From: an uncultured Lachnospiraceae bacterium
GTDB taxonomy: Bacteria > Bacillota > Clostridia > Lachnospirales > Lachnospiraceae
Length of the DNA stretch: 58,149 nt
Assembly (NCBI GenBank): GCA_902775895.1
Contig: CACYNO010000009.1
Coordinates: 1 to 58,149 of the forward strand
Reading direction: 5' to 3'
This document shows positions 9,706 through 18,838 of this stretch, in pieces. The notes under the pieces were generated by a model. That model was not told where the DNA came from and made no database searches. It was given only the letters and a program-made list of their open reading frames with translations. Positions within the stretch are counted from its first letter, which is position 1; every line of letters starts with the position of its first letter. The translations under genes were made by a program, and so were the position numbers.

Positions 9706-9719
9706 TGCATAAAAATTCA
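9706..9719. promoter_or_regulatory. Candidate ARG box (ArgR/AhrC operator)
   Basis: TGCATAAAAATTCA differs by one base from the symmetric core TGAATAAAAATTCA of the ARG box. A related ATTCA...TATGCA stretch follows at 9723-9741. It sits between divergent argG and argC, where ArgR repression is expected. No argR gene is in the window. Confidence 0.6.
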
Positions 9720-9749
9720 TAATATTCAAAAAGTTATGCATAAAAGCCC

Positions 9750-9777
9750 TTTACATTCTCTGATAAACTGGTATAAT
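9750..9777 (+). promoter_or_regulatory. Putative argC promoter
   Basis: TTTACA at 9750-9755 and TATAAT at 9772-9777, 16 bases apart, upstream of argC and close to the ARG-box candidate. Confidence 0.5.
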
Positions 9778-9844
9778 CAGGAAAATTGAATTAATTATTA
9801 TGCAAAATGATGAATAATAAATCTTGTTTGTAACGGAGGAGAAA

Positions 9845-10888
9845 ATGATAAAAGTCGGGATCATAGGTGCCACCGGATATGCGGGAAACGAGTTGGTACG
9901 TATACTTATGAATCATCCGGAGGTAGAGGTAGCTGCTTTCGGATCAAAATCATATGAGGGAGAAAAATATTCGGATATCTTCAGGAACATGACAGCGCTT
10001 GCAGATGATGTTTGTGTTCATGACACTATTGAAGAGATGTCAGAATATGTCGATGTTATCTTTACGGCTACACCCCAGGGTTATTGCGCAGGAGAGCTTA
10101 CGGATAAGGCTCTGGAAAACGCTAAGATCATAGATTTAAGTGCAGACTTTCGTCTTAAGGATGTACACATTTATGAGGAGTGGTACAAGATAAAGCACAA
10201 GAGACCGGATCTGTTGCAGGAAGCAGTTTATGGGCTTTGTGAGATAAACCGTGATCAGATAAATAGTGATATACGGATCCTTGCAAATCCGGGATGTTAT
10301 ACAACCGCATCCATACTGGCACTTTACCCGGCAGTAAAAGAAGGAATAATAGACACGGATAGCATTATCATAGATGCAAAAAGCGGGAGCAGCGGAGCAG
10401 GACGAGGCGCAAAGATCGCAAACCTGTTCTGTGAGATAAACGAAAGTATCAAGCCTTACAGTGTGGGAACCCACAGACATACTCCGGAGATAGAGGAGCA
10501 GTTGGGGTATGCAGCGGGAAAGGATATTCAGCTTGTATTTACACCTCATCTTGTGCCTATGGAAAGAGGGATTCTCGTTACAGCCTATGCGGATCTTAAA
10601 GCAGAGACGAGTGATAATGATATAAGAAAGATTTATGAGAAACACTACCTGGATGAGAAATTTATCAGGATTCTTGAAGATGGAGTGTTCCCGGAGACAA
10701 GATTTACAAAAAGCTCCAACTATCTGGATGTGAATTTCAGAGTAGACGCAAGGACCAATAAACTGGTGGTTATGGCAACCCTTGATAATCTTATAAAGGG
10801 CGCCGCAGGTCAGGCGGTACAGAATATGAACCTGATGTTTGGGTTGCCTGAAGACATGGGGTTGAACATGATACCCGTGATAATGTGA
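9845..10888 (+). CDS. argC: N-acetyl-gamma-glutamyl-phosphate reductase
   Basis: Reduces N-acetylglutamyl phosphate to the semialdehyde with NADPH, the third step of ornithine synthesis. The 347-residue protein starts MIKVGIIGATGYAGNE, the NADP-binding loop, and has the catalytic cysteine in ANPGCYTTASILALYP and the GTHRHTPEIEEQ segment. An upstream in-frame ATG at 9824 was rejected because GGAGGA at 9835-9840 serves ATG 9845. It heads a tight operon with argJ (10 bases later) and argB. Confidence 0.97.
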   Translation: MIKVGIIGATGYAGNELVRILMNHPEVEVAAFGSKSYEGEKYSDIFRNMTALADDVCVHDTIEEMSEYVDVIFTATPQGYCAGELTDKALENAKIIDLSADFRLKDVHIYEEWYKIKHKRPDLLQEAVYGLCEINRDQINSDIRILANPGCYTTASILALYPAVKEGIIDTDSIIIDAKSGSSGAGRGAKIANLFCEINESIKPYSVGTHRHTPEIEEQLGYAAGKDIQLVFTPHLVPMERGILVTAYADLKAETSDNDIRKIYEKHYLDEKFIRILEDGVFPETRFTKSSNYLDVNFRVDARTNKLVVMATLDNLIKGAAGQAVQNMNLMFGLPEDMGLNMIPVIM

Positions 10889-10898
10889 AGGAAAAAAG

Positions 10899-12125
10899 AT
10901 GATAAATATAATAAAAGGCGGCATTACAGCTGCAAAGGGATTCCTTGCCGCAAGCACATGCGCCGGTATAAAAAAAGAAAACCATAAAGACATGGCGCTC
11001 ATTTATAGTGAAAAACCCTGTGTGGCAGCCGGTACATTTACGACTAACAAAGTACAGGCGGCGCCGGTGAAATGGGATAAAAGAGTGATAAATGAGGCTC
11101 CTTTTATTCAGGCGGTTGTTATAAATACAGGTATAGCAAATGCCTGCACCTCGGATAAAGGTATGGAAAACTGCAGTACCACGGCAGCAGCAGTTGCAGA
11201 GTGTTTTGAGCTGGCACCTGATAATGTATGCGTATGTTCTACGGGAGTTATAGGACCTCAGCTTCCAATGGATAAAATACTTGCGGGAGTAAAGGTACTT
11301 CCCTCCGGATTAAAGGAAACAGGTGAAGTGGGTACAAGTGCGGCAGAAGCCATAATGACTACGGATACCGTACCCAAGGAAGTGGCGGCTACAACTGAGA
11401 TAGACGGTGTGACTGTGACTGTGGGAGGAATGTGTAAAGGAGCCGGGATGATACATCCAAACATGGCCACCATGCTCTGCTTTATAACGACGGACGTTAT
11501 GATAAAAAAAGAGCTTCTGCAAAAAGCATTTAGTGAGATCATAGATGATTCCTTCAACATGATATCCGTGGACGGTGATACATCCACAAATGATACGGCA
11601 ATAGTCCTTGCAAACGGCATGGCGGAAAATACACTGATCGACAGTGAGGATGAAAAATACGAGGCGTTTAAAGAGGCATTAAGATACACTGCTACGGAGC
11701 TGGCAAAAAAGATCGCAGGTGACGGCGAGGGTTGTACATGTCTTTTTGAGGCGAAGGTGAAAAATGCAAAGACTGTAAAGGATGCAAAGATATTAGCAAA
11801 ATCAGTCATAACTTCAAGTCTTACGAAAGCCGCAATCTTTGGACATGACGCCAACTGGGGACGAGTGCTGTGCGCCCTTGGTTATTCGGGAGCAGACTTC
11901 AATCCTGATAAAGTTGACTTAAGCTTTGTAAGCGTGGCGGGAAGCATAGAGATAATGAAGGACGGTAAAGCCGTGGATTACAGTGAAGAAGAGGCGACAG
12001 AGATACTGTCATGTGATCCGGTTCAGGCATTGATAGACGTAAAAGAAGGAACATGCGAGGCAACTGCCTGGGGCTGTGATCTTACCATAGATTATGTAAA
12101 GATAAATGCGGATTATCGGAGTTAG
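10899..12125 (+). CDS. argJ: Bifunctional ornithine acetyltransferase/N-acetylglutamate synthase
   Basis: Transfers the acetyl group from N-acetylornithine to glutamate, so that acetyl is recycled in arginine synthesis. The 408-residue precursor has the self-cleavage region GAGMIHPNMATMLCF, where the chain is cut before the Thr of ATML to give alpha and beta subunits. SGAD and the GHDANWGR region are also typical. It lies 10 bases after argC. With argJ present the pathway is the cyclic form. argD, argF and argH are not in this window. Confidence 0.97.
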   Translation: MINIIKGGITAAKGFLAASTCAGIKKENHKDMALIYSEKPCVAAGTFTTNKVQAAPVKWDKRVINEAPFIQAVVINTGIANACTSDKGMENCSTTAAAVAECFELAPDNVCVCSTGVIGPQLPMDKILAGVKVLPSGLKETGEVGTSAAEAIMTTDTVPKEVAATTEIDGVTVTVGGMCKGAGMIHPNMATMLCFITTDVMIKKELLQKAFSEIIDDSFNMISVDGDTSTNDTAIVLANGMAENTLIDSEDEKYEAFKEALRYTATELAKKIAGDGEGCTCLFEAKVKNAKTVKDAKILAKSVITSSLTKAAIFGHDANWGRVLCALGYSGADFNPDKVDLSFVSVAGSIEIMKDGKAVDYSEEEATEILSCDPVQALIDVKEGTCEATAWGCDLTIDYVKINADYRS

Positions 12126-12179
12126 TGCACCGGTCAAGAGGTAACAAAAATGAGTGTGATATATCGCGGAGAAAGTGAA

Positions 12180-13085
12180 ATGAGTGGAGAAAAATTATGT
12201 CCGGCAGATGTACGTGCGCAGGTTCTCATAGAGGCCCTTCCATACATCCGTCGCTTTCATGAAAAGACCATCGTAGTAAAATACGGAGGAAATGTAATAA
12301 ATGATGAAGAGCTTGCAAAAACGGTGATAGAGGACATAGTTCTTTTAAAGCTTGTAGGCTTTCGTCCGATCATCGTACACGGAGGCGGATCCGAGATAAC
12401 CAAGTGGGTGGAGTTAAGCGGAAAGAAAGCAGAGTTTGTTGACGGACTGCGTATAACCGACAAGGATACCATAGAGGTGGCCCAGATGGTCCTGAACCGT
12501 CTCAATAAAAACCTTGTACGTGAGGTTGAAAAGCTTGGAGTAAAGGCTTGCGGACTGAGCGGTGCCGACGGAGGTATGCTTTTTGTGGAAAAGAAGATGC
12601 CGGGAGGCAAGGATATAGGATTTGTGGGGGATATCAAAAAAGTAAATACTGATATAATCGACAAGATGCTGGATGATGATTATATTCCTGTGATCTGTCC
12701 TATAGGTATTGATGCAGACTTTAATCCCTATAATATCAATGCTGATGATGCTGCCTACGAGATAGCAACGGCAGTACAGGCAGAAAAGCTGGCCTTCCTT
12801 ACGGACGTGGAGGGACTTTACAAGGACTATAACGATAAAGACACCCTTATATCTGAGATAACGGTAGATTCCGCCAGGGAGCTTTTAAACTCCGGCGATA
12901 TAAAGGGTGGGATGTTTCCCAAGCTTTCCAACTGCATACATGCTGTTGAGAACGGAGTTAAAAGGGTTCATATATTAGACGGACGTATTCCTCATAGCCT
13001 TATCCTTGAGATATTTACACACAAAGGTGTAGGAACGGCAATCATAGGTCAGGAGGAAGAAAAGTTCTTTAAGGAAGAAAAATAA
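12180..13085 (+). CDS. argB: N-acetylglutamate kinase
   Basis: Phosphorylates N-acetylglutamate with ATP, the step normally inhibited by arginine. Motifs are [11 protein letters not shown], the glycine loop [11 protein letters not shown], and PVICPIG. The extended N-terminal helix ([19 protein letters not shown]) is of the kind found in arginine-sensitive hexameric kinases, so feedback control is likely. ATG 12180 gives 301 residues, the usual length, with GGAGA upstream. ATG 12150 has AGAGGT upstream and would add ten residues, so the start is uncertain. A strong terminator follows. Confidence 0.96.
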   Translation: MSGEKLCPADVRAQVLIEALPYIRRFHEKTIVVKYGGNVINDEELAKTVIEDIVLLKLVGFRPIIVHGGGSEITKWVELSGKKAEFVDGLRITDKDTIEVAQMVLNRLNKNLVREVEKLGVKACGLSGADGGMLFVEKKMPGGKDIGFVGDIKKVNTDIIDKMLDDDYIPVICPIGIDADFNPYNINADDAAYEIATAVQAEKLAFLTDVEGLYKDYNDKDTLISEITVDSARELLNSGDIKGGMFPKLSNCIHAVENGVKRVHILDGRIPHSLILEIFTHKGVGTAIIGQEEEKFFKEEK

Positions 13086-13098
13086 AATAAATGCATCA

Positions 13099-13124
13099 AA
13101 TCCCCCTCGGGGGGATTTTTTTTA
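13099..13124 (+). terminator. Terminator of argCJB
   Basis: GC-rich stem ATCCCCC/GGGGGAT with a three-base loop and a long T run. Confidence 0.92.
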
Positions 13125-13175
13125 TCCATGCAAAAAGTAGAATAAAGACATCAAGTAAAGAAAGAGGAGACAGAT

Positions 13176-13937
13176 ATGGAAGCTGTAAATACTATTAAAA
13201 AGCGAGGAGATCTTACAGATAACATGCACACATATTGGCAGGAGCGTAGTAAGACCTTTGGATTTGATACGGAGTTTATGTTAAATGTACAGGGAAGGAT
13301 CAAGCCTTTTCTTACGGAAGATACAAAAAGAGTTCTCGATGTTGGGACAGGTACGGGAGTAATAGCGGCGGCATGCGCGGAGTTGGGACTTGATGTCACG
13401 GCTGTCGATCTTTGCTCGGAGATGATAAAAAAAGCTGAGAGGAATCTGGCTGATATGGGGTTGAGTGCAAGGTTTATGGAGACGCAGGCAGACGAACTGC
13501 CCTTTGAGGATGATTCCTTTGATATCGTCATCAACAGAAATCTCACCTGGGCTCTTGAAGAGCCGGAAAAGGTGTTCAGGCAGTGGAAAAGGGTGCTCAG
13601 ACCCGGAGGCCTTTTGATCTATTTTGACGCAAATCAGTATTACTACTATTACAACGAAGAGGATAAAAGAAACAGAGAGCTTATGATAGAGATGACCGGT
13701 AGGGCTCATGAAGAAAGAAGCAAGGAAAGGGTGGATTACAGTCTTTGCAATGAGACCGCGTACTATCTTCCCCTGTCTAAACTTGACAGACCGAAGGAGT
13801 GGGATGATATAGTGCTTCCAAGTGAAGGCTTTGCGATAATCAAAGAGGATATAGACTATCCGCAGAATCTGTTGCCATTAGGAATAGCCAAAGGTTGGAG
13901 TACCCAGTTTATGATAGTGGCAGTCAATATGGAATAA
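13176..13937 (+). CDS. Class I SAM-dependent methyltransferase
   Basis: A 253-residue methyltransferase with motif I VLDVGTGTGVIAAA, the acidic residue after beta 2 (VTAVDLCSEM), and VLRPGGLLIYFDAN. The fold is the UbiE/small-molecule type. A tyrosine-rich stretch (QYYYYYNEE) lies in the C-terminal half and is not a family hallmark. The substrate cannot be told. AGAGGAG precedes the ATG. It stands alone between two transcription signals. Confidence 0.88.
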   Translation: MEAVNTIKKRGDLTDNMHTYWQERSKTFGFDTEFMLNVQGRIKPFLTEDTKRVLDVGTGTGVIAAACAELGLDVTAVDLCSEMIKKAERNLADMGLSARFMETQADELPFEDDSFDIVINRNLTWALEEPEKVFRQWKRVLRPGGLLIYFDANQYYYYYNEEDKRNRELMIEMTGRAHEERSKERVDYSLCNETAYYLPLSKLDRPKEWDDIVLPSEGFAIIKEDIDYPQNLLPLGIAKGWSTQFMIVAVNME

Positions 13938-13960
13938 TTTCAAAATTTTTTAAAAAGTAC

Positions 13961-13987
13961 TTGACAAATGAGTGATACATGTATAAT
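13961..13987 (+). promoter_or_regulatory. Promoter of the metal-efflux operon
   Basis: TTGACA at 13961-13966 and TATAAT at 13982-13987. The spacing is 15 bases, shorter than ideal. It is followed at once by a SmtB-type operator. Confidence 0.6.
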
Positions 13988-13993
13988 ATGCAC

Positions 13994-14013
13994 ATATGAG
14001 CAGATATTCATAT
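13994..14013. promoter_or_regulatory. Candidate ArsR/SmtB-family operator
   Basis: ATATGAGCAGATATTCATAT is an imperfect inverted repeat with arms ATATGA/TCATAT, close to the TGAACA-N-TATTCA layout of zinc/cadmium sensor operators (SmtB, CzrA, CadC). It lies just after the -10 box of the HMA-CadA operon, where a bound metal-free repressor would block transcription. The repressor gene is not in the window. Confidence 0.6.
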
Positions 14014-14041
14014 AATGACTATTTACAAAGGAGATTTTATC

Positions 14042-14263
14042 ATGAAGAAAAAATTTACATTATCAGAGATCGACTGTGCAAACTGTGCTGCAAAGATGGA
14101 GGACGGGATTAACAAGATAGATGGAGTGGAAGAGGCAAGCATTAATTTTATGGCACAGAAACTTACTGTGGAATGTGATGAAGAAAGATATGACGAAATA
14201 GTGGAACAGATTAAAATGGTTATAAAAAAAATAGAACCCAAATGTGAGATCACAGCTAAGTAA
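14042..14263 (+). CDS. Stand-alone heavy-metal-associated (HMA) domain protein
   Basis: A 73-residue ferredoxin-like metal-binding domain with the C-x-x-C site in SEIDCANCAAKMEDGI. It resembles the N-terminal domain of P1B-type pumps but is encoded separately, 28 bases before the pump gene, which lacks such a domain. It probably hands the metal to the pump or modulates it. AAAGGAG at 14027-14033 selects ATG 14042 over the in-frame ATG at 14015. Confidence 0.85.
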   Translation: MKKKFTLSEIDCANCAAKMEDGINKIDGVEEASINFMAQKLTVECDEERYDEIVEQIKMVIKKIEPKCEITAK

Positions 14264-14291
14264 ATTGTAGCTCAGAAACAGGAGAGTAATT

Positions 14292-16187
14292 GTGACAAAA
14301 TCCCAGAAGATACATTTAACAAGAATAATAGTCGCAGGTTGTATGTTTGCGGTTCTTATAATCTTAGAGCATACGGGAATTCTTCCTGAGTTGCCTCTCG
14401 AAGGCTACAACTGGCTGGGACTTGGACTTTACCTTGTGCCCTATATAATCATAGCCTATGATGTCATCGCTGAGGCAGGCAGAAATATAAGGCATGGTCA
14501 GGTGTTTGATGAGAACTTCCTTATGCTGGTGGCGACTATAGGAGCCTTTGTGGTGAGTGAGTTCTCAGAGGGTGTAGCGGTTATGCTTTTTTATCAGGTA
14601 GGAGAACTGTTCCAAAACATTGCGGTGAACAGATCCAGAGAGTCTATAAGGGAGCTTATGGACATCACGCCCGAGTTTGCCAACATCGAAGTTGATGGTG
14701 TGATAACAAGGGTGGATCCTGACGATGTGGAGATAGGAAGCACGATACTTGTTAAACCCGGTGAAAAGATTCCCCTTGACGGAATTGTTATCAATGGGGA
14801 ATCCATGGTTGACACATCTTCTCTTACCGGTGAATCGGTACCAAGAAAGATAAAGGAGGGTGACGAGGTAATAAGCGGTTGCGTGAACCAGAACTCAACC
14901 CTTCATGTAAAGACTACAAAGGATTTTGATGATTCTACCGTTTCCAAGATTCTTGAACTGGTGGAGAATGCAGGAAGTAAAAAGGCAAAAGCCGAAAAGT
15001 TTGTTACTAAGTTTGCAAAATATTATACGCCAATAGTGGTTTTCGGAGCTCTTGCATTCTTCATCATTCCTTCTGTCATTACCGGCGACTGGTTTGAGTG
15101 GCTCCAGAGAGCATGTGCATTCCTTGTAGTATCATGCCCGTGTGCTTTGGTCATATCTATCCCTATGGGATTTTTTGGAGGTATCGGTGTTGCGTCCCGT
15201 CAGGGCATCCTTATCAAAGGAGGTAACTATCTGGAGGCTGCAGCAAAGCTTGATACTGTGGTGTTTGATAAGACGGGAACTCTTACCCAGGGTGTCTTTA
15301 AGATAACCGAGATTGCGCCTGAGCCCGGAGTGACTGAAAACATGCTGCTTGAGACTGCGGCTTATGCAGAGCAGATGTCCAACCATCCCATAGCGGAATC
15401 CATAAAGTCGGCTCATCTGGATGCGGGAGGAACAATAGAACTTGAGCACCTGACAGATACCCAAGAGGTGTCGGGACACGGTATAGAGGCGGTTCTGAGA
15501 GGTGAAAAGATACTTGCGGGAAATGCCAAGCTTATGAATAAGCATGGCATCGTATTTTCTGAAAAAGAGTCTGTCGGGACCATATGTTACGTTGCCAAAG
15601 AAGGCAGGTATATGGGTCATATCATTATTTCCGATGTGGTCAAGCCGGAAGCAAAGGAGGCCATTAAAGGTCTTAAGGATAACGACGTTAAGCAAACGGT
15701 AATGCTTACCGGTGACAGAAAATCGGTGGGTGAGGCGGTTGCTGCAGAACTCGGACTGGACAAGGTTTATACGGATCTGCTTCCTGCGGATAAGGTTACA
15801 AAGGTTGAAGAGCTCCTAGAACAGCAAAGTGAATCAGGGAAACTTGCATTTGTAGGTGACGGTATTAATGATACTCCCGTTCTTGCCCGTTCAGACATCG
15901 GCTTTGCCATGGGAGCTATAGGATCTGATGCAGCCATAGAGGCAGCGGATATCGTTATCATGGATGATGACATCAGAAAGATAGCAAAGACAAAGAGGAT
16001 ATCCAAATATACATTAAGGATAATCAAGCAGAATATCACATTAGCCCTTGTGATTAAGCTTGGTATAATAGTTCTCAGTATACTTGGTATTGCAAATATG
16101 TGGATAGCAGTATTCGGAGACGTTGGTGTGGCTATAGTATGTATATTGAATGCCATGAGGATATTGTCTAAGAGAAAGAAATATTAA
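14292..16187 (+). CDS. cadA: P1B-type Zn2+/Cd2+-exporting ATPase
   Basis: A 631-residue metal pump in the membrane. It has the TGES actuator loop, the transmembrane metal site CPC at 282-284, the phosphorylated aspartate in DKTGTLTQG at residue 326, HPIAES, MLTGDR and the hinge GDGIND at 522-527. After the last helices, VIKLGI and VFGDVGVA supply the Lys and Asp seen in Zn/Cd/Pb pumps rather than copper pumps. Translation starts at GTG 14292 with GGAGAG upstream. The usual N-terminal metal-binding domain is missing and is provided by the preceding gene. The operator at 13994 predicts metal induction. Confidence 0.93.
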   Translation: MTKSQKIHLTRIIVAGCMFAVLIILEHTGILPELPLEGYNWLGLGLYLVPYIIIAYDVIAEAGRNIRHGQVFDENFLMLVATIGAFVVSEFSEGVAVMLFYQVGELFQNIAVNRSRESIRELMDITPEFANIEVDGVITRVDPDDVEIGSTILVKPGEKIPLDGIVINGESMVDTSSLTGESVPRKIKEGDEVISGCVNQNSTLHVKTTKDFDDSTVSKILELVENAGSKKAKAEKFVTKFAKYYTPIVVFGALAFFIIPSVITGDWFEWLQRACAFLVVSCPCALVISIPMGFFGGIGVASRQGILIKGGNYLEAAAKLDTVVFDKTGTLTQGVFKITEIAPEPGVTENMLLETAAYAEQMSNHPIAESIKSAHLDAGGTIELEHLTDTQEVSGHGIEAVLRGEKILAGNAKLMNKHGIVFSEKESVGTICYVAKEGRYMGHIIISDVVKPEAKEAIKGLKDNDVKQTVMLTGDRKSVGEAVAAELGLDKVYTDLLPADKVTKVEELLEQQSESGKLAFVGDGINDTPVLARSDIGFAMGAIGSDAAIEAADIVIMDDDIRKIAKTKRISKYTLRIIKQNITLALVIKLGIIVLSILGIANMWIAVFGDVGVAIVCILNAMRILSKRKKY

Positions 16188-16193
16188 AAAAAC

Positions 16194-16218
16194 ACCCCTC
16201 GGGGGTGGTTTTTTTTTG
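16194..16218. terminator. Terminator between convergent cadA and ligase genes
   Basis: CACCCCT/GGGGGTG-type stem with A run before and nine T after, so it may act in both directions. Confidence 0.85.
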
Positions 16219-16231
16219 GTCGGTTATTCGA

Positions 16232-17974
16232 TTAAAAGGTGATAAAACCTTCCCTGTCATTTACCAATGCTTCACGATCTCTCTTTCCATTAGGGTGAAC
16301 AGGCATAGCCTCACGGATCTTATAGTAGTCCGGAACCATATACTCAGGAAGTTTATCCTTTAATTGCTGATTCACTTTCTGTAAGATGCCTTCCTGATCG
16401 GTAGTGCCGTCTTTGAAGACGATATGTGCCACAAGTTTGGTATTTCCATCCTCTTTAATATCAACTACCTTACACTGGTTGATGGTCGCTTCTTCAATGA
16501 TCACATCTTCTATGTCAAACATATAGACGGTCTCGCCGTTCTCACGCTTATAAGAGTCCGTAGCTCTTCCCAGGACAAACACCTCACCGTCCTCGTCCAC
16601 ATAACCTATATCACCTGTACAGCCCCAGGTTATGCCGTCTTTATCGGTCCAAAAGTATTTTTCGGTAGCCTCCGGGTTCTTATAATATCCCTTCATATGT
16701 GAGGGTGAGCAGACGCGGATCTCGCCGTGTTCTCCGTATTTGAGTTCTTCATTTGTCTTTATATCAAAGGCGCTGACGATGGAATTCAGTATGGGATAGC
16801 CGGCACTGCCGAGCTTAGTCTTATAGCCCTCCGCCTCAATGGTACCGGTCACCTCGCTTCCCAGCTCGCACATTCCGTAGCCTTTTATAAGATCAACTTT
16901 ACAGCCATGGGAATGGAAGAACTCATTTATCATTACCTCATCTTTTTTGGAGATCTTCTCACCGCCGGTAGCAGGATAGATCATATTTGAGAGGTCGATA
17001 TCTTTAGTTTCCTCGGCCGTGCACACATATATCCACAGACTTGTTGCCGTAAGAGCAGCTGATGGTTTGTATTTTTTAAGGTCTTTTGCAAAGCTTTCTT
17101 TACTGAACTGAGGCTCCGGGATAACGCAGACACCGTGTGCCAGAGGCATGAGAATAGAAAGCACGATACCGGTAGAAAACCATACGGGGATCATGGACAA
17201 GAATGTATCAGATCTCCTGCCGTAAAAAACATCTCTTTTGTGGTTGTGGATAATGGCATTTATACCGTCATTGGTAAGAAGGATTCCTTTAGACGCACCT
17301 GTAGAACCGGAGGAATACACCATAACAACCGGGGTATCCTTTTCGTAAGGGGAATCAAGTTCTCCCGCGTAATCCGAACCCATTTCCGCAAATTCATTAT
17401 AAGAATGGATAGTTTTATTATGTATGGTCTTTAGCAGTTTTCTGGCCTTGCTCTTCATATAAAGAAGTTTTGAAGCAATGGCAGGCACTGAGTTAGTGAC
17501 AGGTATGATGACAACATTATTTACACAGAGTTCGGGGATTGAATCCTCGATATATTCGTATATTTCATCCAGGATAAAGATCCACTCAGCGATTGTTTCG
17601 TTTATCCTGTCCCTGATCTGCTCTTTGGAAAAAAGCGGGTTGATAAAGTTGGCTATAGCACCTATCCGGCTGCAGGCCAAAACGATATAGATTGCCTCAG
17701 GGACACCGGCCGTGCAAAGTGTCACACAGTCTCCCCTTTTGATCCCGATCTTGCGAAGAGACCTGGTACATTTGTCAACGAATGAAAACATCTTTTCAAA
17801 GCTGATCTTATTTCCGAAATAGTTTAACGCGATATTTTTTGAATGATCTTTGTTGTTGCCGTAAATGCTCTCAAAAACAGTGCATCTGGGCATTGGGTCT
17901 TTTAAATCTTCTTCTTTAAAATATTTAAGCCATGGCTTATCTTTGGACGGATATCCCGTTTTTGTATTTGTCAA
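16232..17974 (-). CDS. AMP-forming acyl-CoA synthetase/ligase family protein
   Basis: An adenylate-forming enzyme of about 580 residues that would activate a carboxylate as acyl-AMP and pass it to CoA or another thiol. Core motifs are VVMVYSSGSTGASKG, the GYGMCELGSEVTGT region, GDIGYVDEDGEVFVLGR and the C-terminal lysine in PNGKRDREAL. The start is probably TTG at 17974, with GAGGGG seven bases upstream. ATG at 18013 has no site, and longer frames would run into the divergent gene at 18102. The substrate is unknown. No carrier-protein gene is adjacent. Confidence 0.85.
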   Translation of the reverse strand: MTNTKTGYPSKDKPWLKYFKEEDLKDPMPRCTVFESIYGNNKDHSKNIALNYFGNKISFEKMFSFVDKCTRSLRKIGIKRGDCVTLCTAGVPEAIYIVLACSRIGAIANFINPLFSKEQIRDRINETIAEWIFILDEIYEYIEDSIPELCVNNVVIIPVTNSVPAIASKLLYMKSKARKLLKTIHNKTIHSYNEFAEMGSDYAGELDSPYEKDTPVVMVYSSGSTGASKGILLTNDGINAIIHNHKRDVFYGRRSDTFLSMIPVWFSTGIVLSILMPLAHGVCVIPEPQFSKESFAKDLKKYKPSAALTATSLWIYVCTAEETKDIDLSNMIYPATGGEKISKKDEVMINEFFHSHGCKVDLIKGYGMCELGSEVTGTIEAEGYKTKLGSAGYPILNSIVSAFDIKTNEELKYGEHGEIRVCSPSHMKGYYKNPEATEKYFWTDKDGITWGCTGDIGYVDEDGEVFVLGRATDSYKRENGETVYMFDIEDVIIEEATINQCKVVDIKEDGNTKLVAHIVFKDGTTDQEGILQKVNQQLKDKLPEYMVPDYYKIREAMPVHPNGKRDREALVNDREGFITF

Positions 17975-18101
17975 AATGCTTCCCCTCTCGCCTTGATTAT
18001 TATATGGCTTCATTGTACGGTATTTCAGTAAAATCAACAAGTTACATATGTCGTGAATGTGATAAAATAAAACAAAAAAATTTATAAATAGGGAGGTTAT
18101 C

Positions 18102-18719
18102 ATGAAGGTTCTTATTTTAAACGGAAGTCCCCGTCCGGAGGGAAATACAGCGGTGGCGTTAAAGGAACTCAGCAAGACATTTGAGGCAGAAGGCGTGGAG
18201 ACAGAAGTTGTTCAGGTTGGGAATCAGGAAATCAGAGGCTGTGTAGCCTGCGGAGCATGTACAGATCTGGGTAAATGCGTATTTGATGATTTAGTAAATG
18301 AGATCGCGGAGAAATTCAAAGAAGCTGACGGATTGGTAGTGGCATCACCTGTGTATTATGCTTCAGCAAATGCAACATTGATAGCCTGTCTTGACCGGCT
18401 CTTCTATAGTGGTAAATTCGACAAGACCATGAAGGTCGGAGCGAGCGTAGTGGTTGCAAGAAGGGGAGGATGTTCCGCAACATTTGACGAATTAAATAAA
18501 TACTTCACCATATGCGGTATGCCAGTCTGTTCAAGCCAGTATTGGAACTGTGTCCACGGTCGTGCGCCCGGGGATGCGGCAAAGGATGAGGAAGGGTTAC
18601 AGACCATGAGAACACTTGCAAGGAATATGGCATTTCTTATGAAGAGCATTGCCTTGGGAAAAGAAAAGTACGGTGTGCCGGATAAGGAAGACTGGCAGCC
18701 GACGCATTTTATAAGGTAA
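18102..18719 (+). CDS. NADPH-dependent FMN reductase / iron-sulfur flavoprotein-like
   Basis: A 205-residue flavodoxin-fold reductase starting KVLILNGSPRPEGNT, the FMN-phosphate loop. GCVACGACTDLGKCVF supplies four cysteines spaced like those of archaeal and clostridial iron-sulfur flavoproteins, so a 4Fe-4S cluster is possible. ASPVYYASANA is the second FMN-binding stretch. The likely role is electron transfer or quinone/nitro-compound reduction. A GGGAGG site precedes ATG. It is divergent from the ligase gene. Confidence 0.87.
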   Translation: MKVLILNGSPRPEGNTAVALKELSKTFEAEGVETEVVQVGNQEIRGCVACGACTDLGKCVFDDLVNEIAEKFKEADGLVVASPVYYASANATLIACLDRLFYSGKFDKTMKVGASVVVARRGGCSATFDELNKYFTICGMPVCSSQYWNCVHGRAPGDAAKDEEGLQTMRTLARNMAFLMKSIALGKEKYGVPDKEDWQPTHFIR

Positions 18720-18838
18720 ATATAGATTTAACATCAAGCAGTGGGGTGTTGTTTTTTTAATAAACTGGCACTTTTTATAAATTTCCGAATGTAATATAAT
18801 ACCGGGAACTGATCAAATTTTTATAAGGAGACTATTTT

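Noticed and set aside
10136-11002. Long open frame on the minus strand opposite argC
   Set aside because: It is antisense to a certain argC gene, with a cysteine/tyrosine-rich unlikely composition.
17975-18175. Longer N-terminus for the acyl-CoA ligase-like gene
   Set aside because: It would overlap the divergent flavoprotein gene and its promoter; TTG 17974 has a GAGGGG site.
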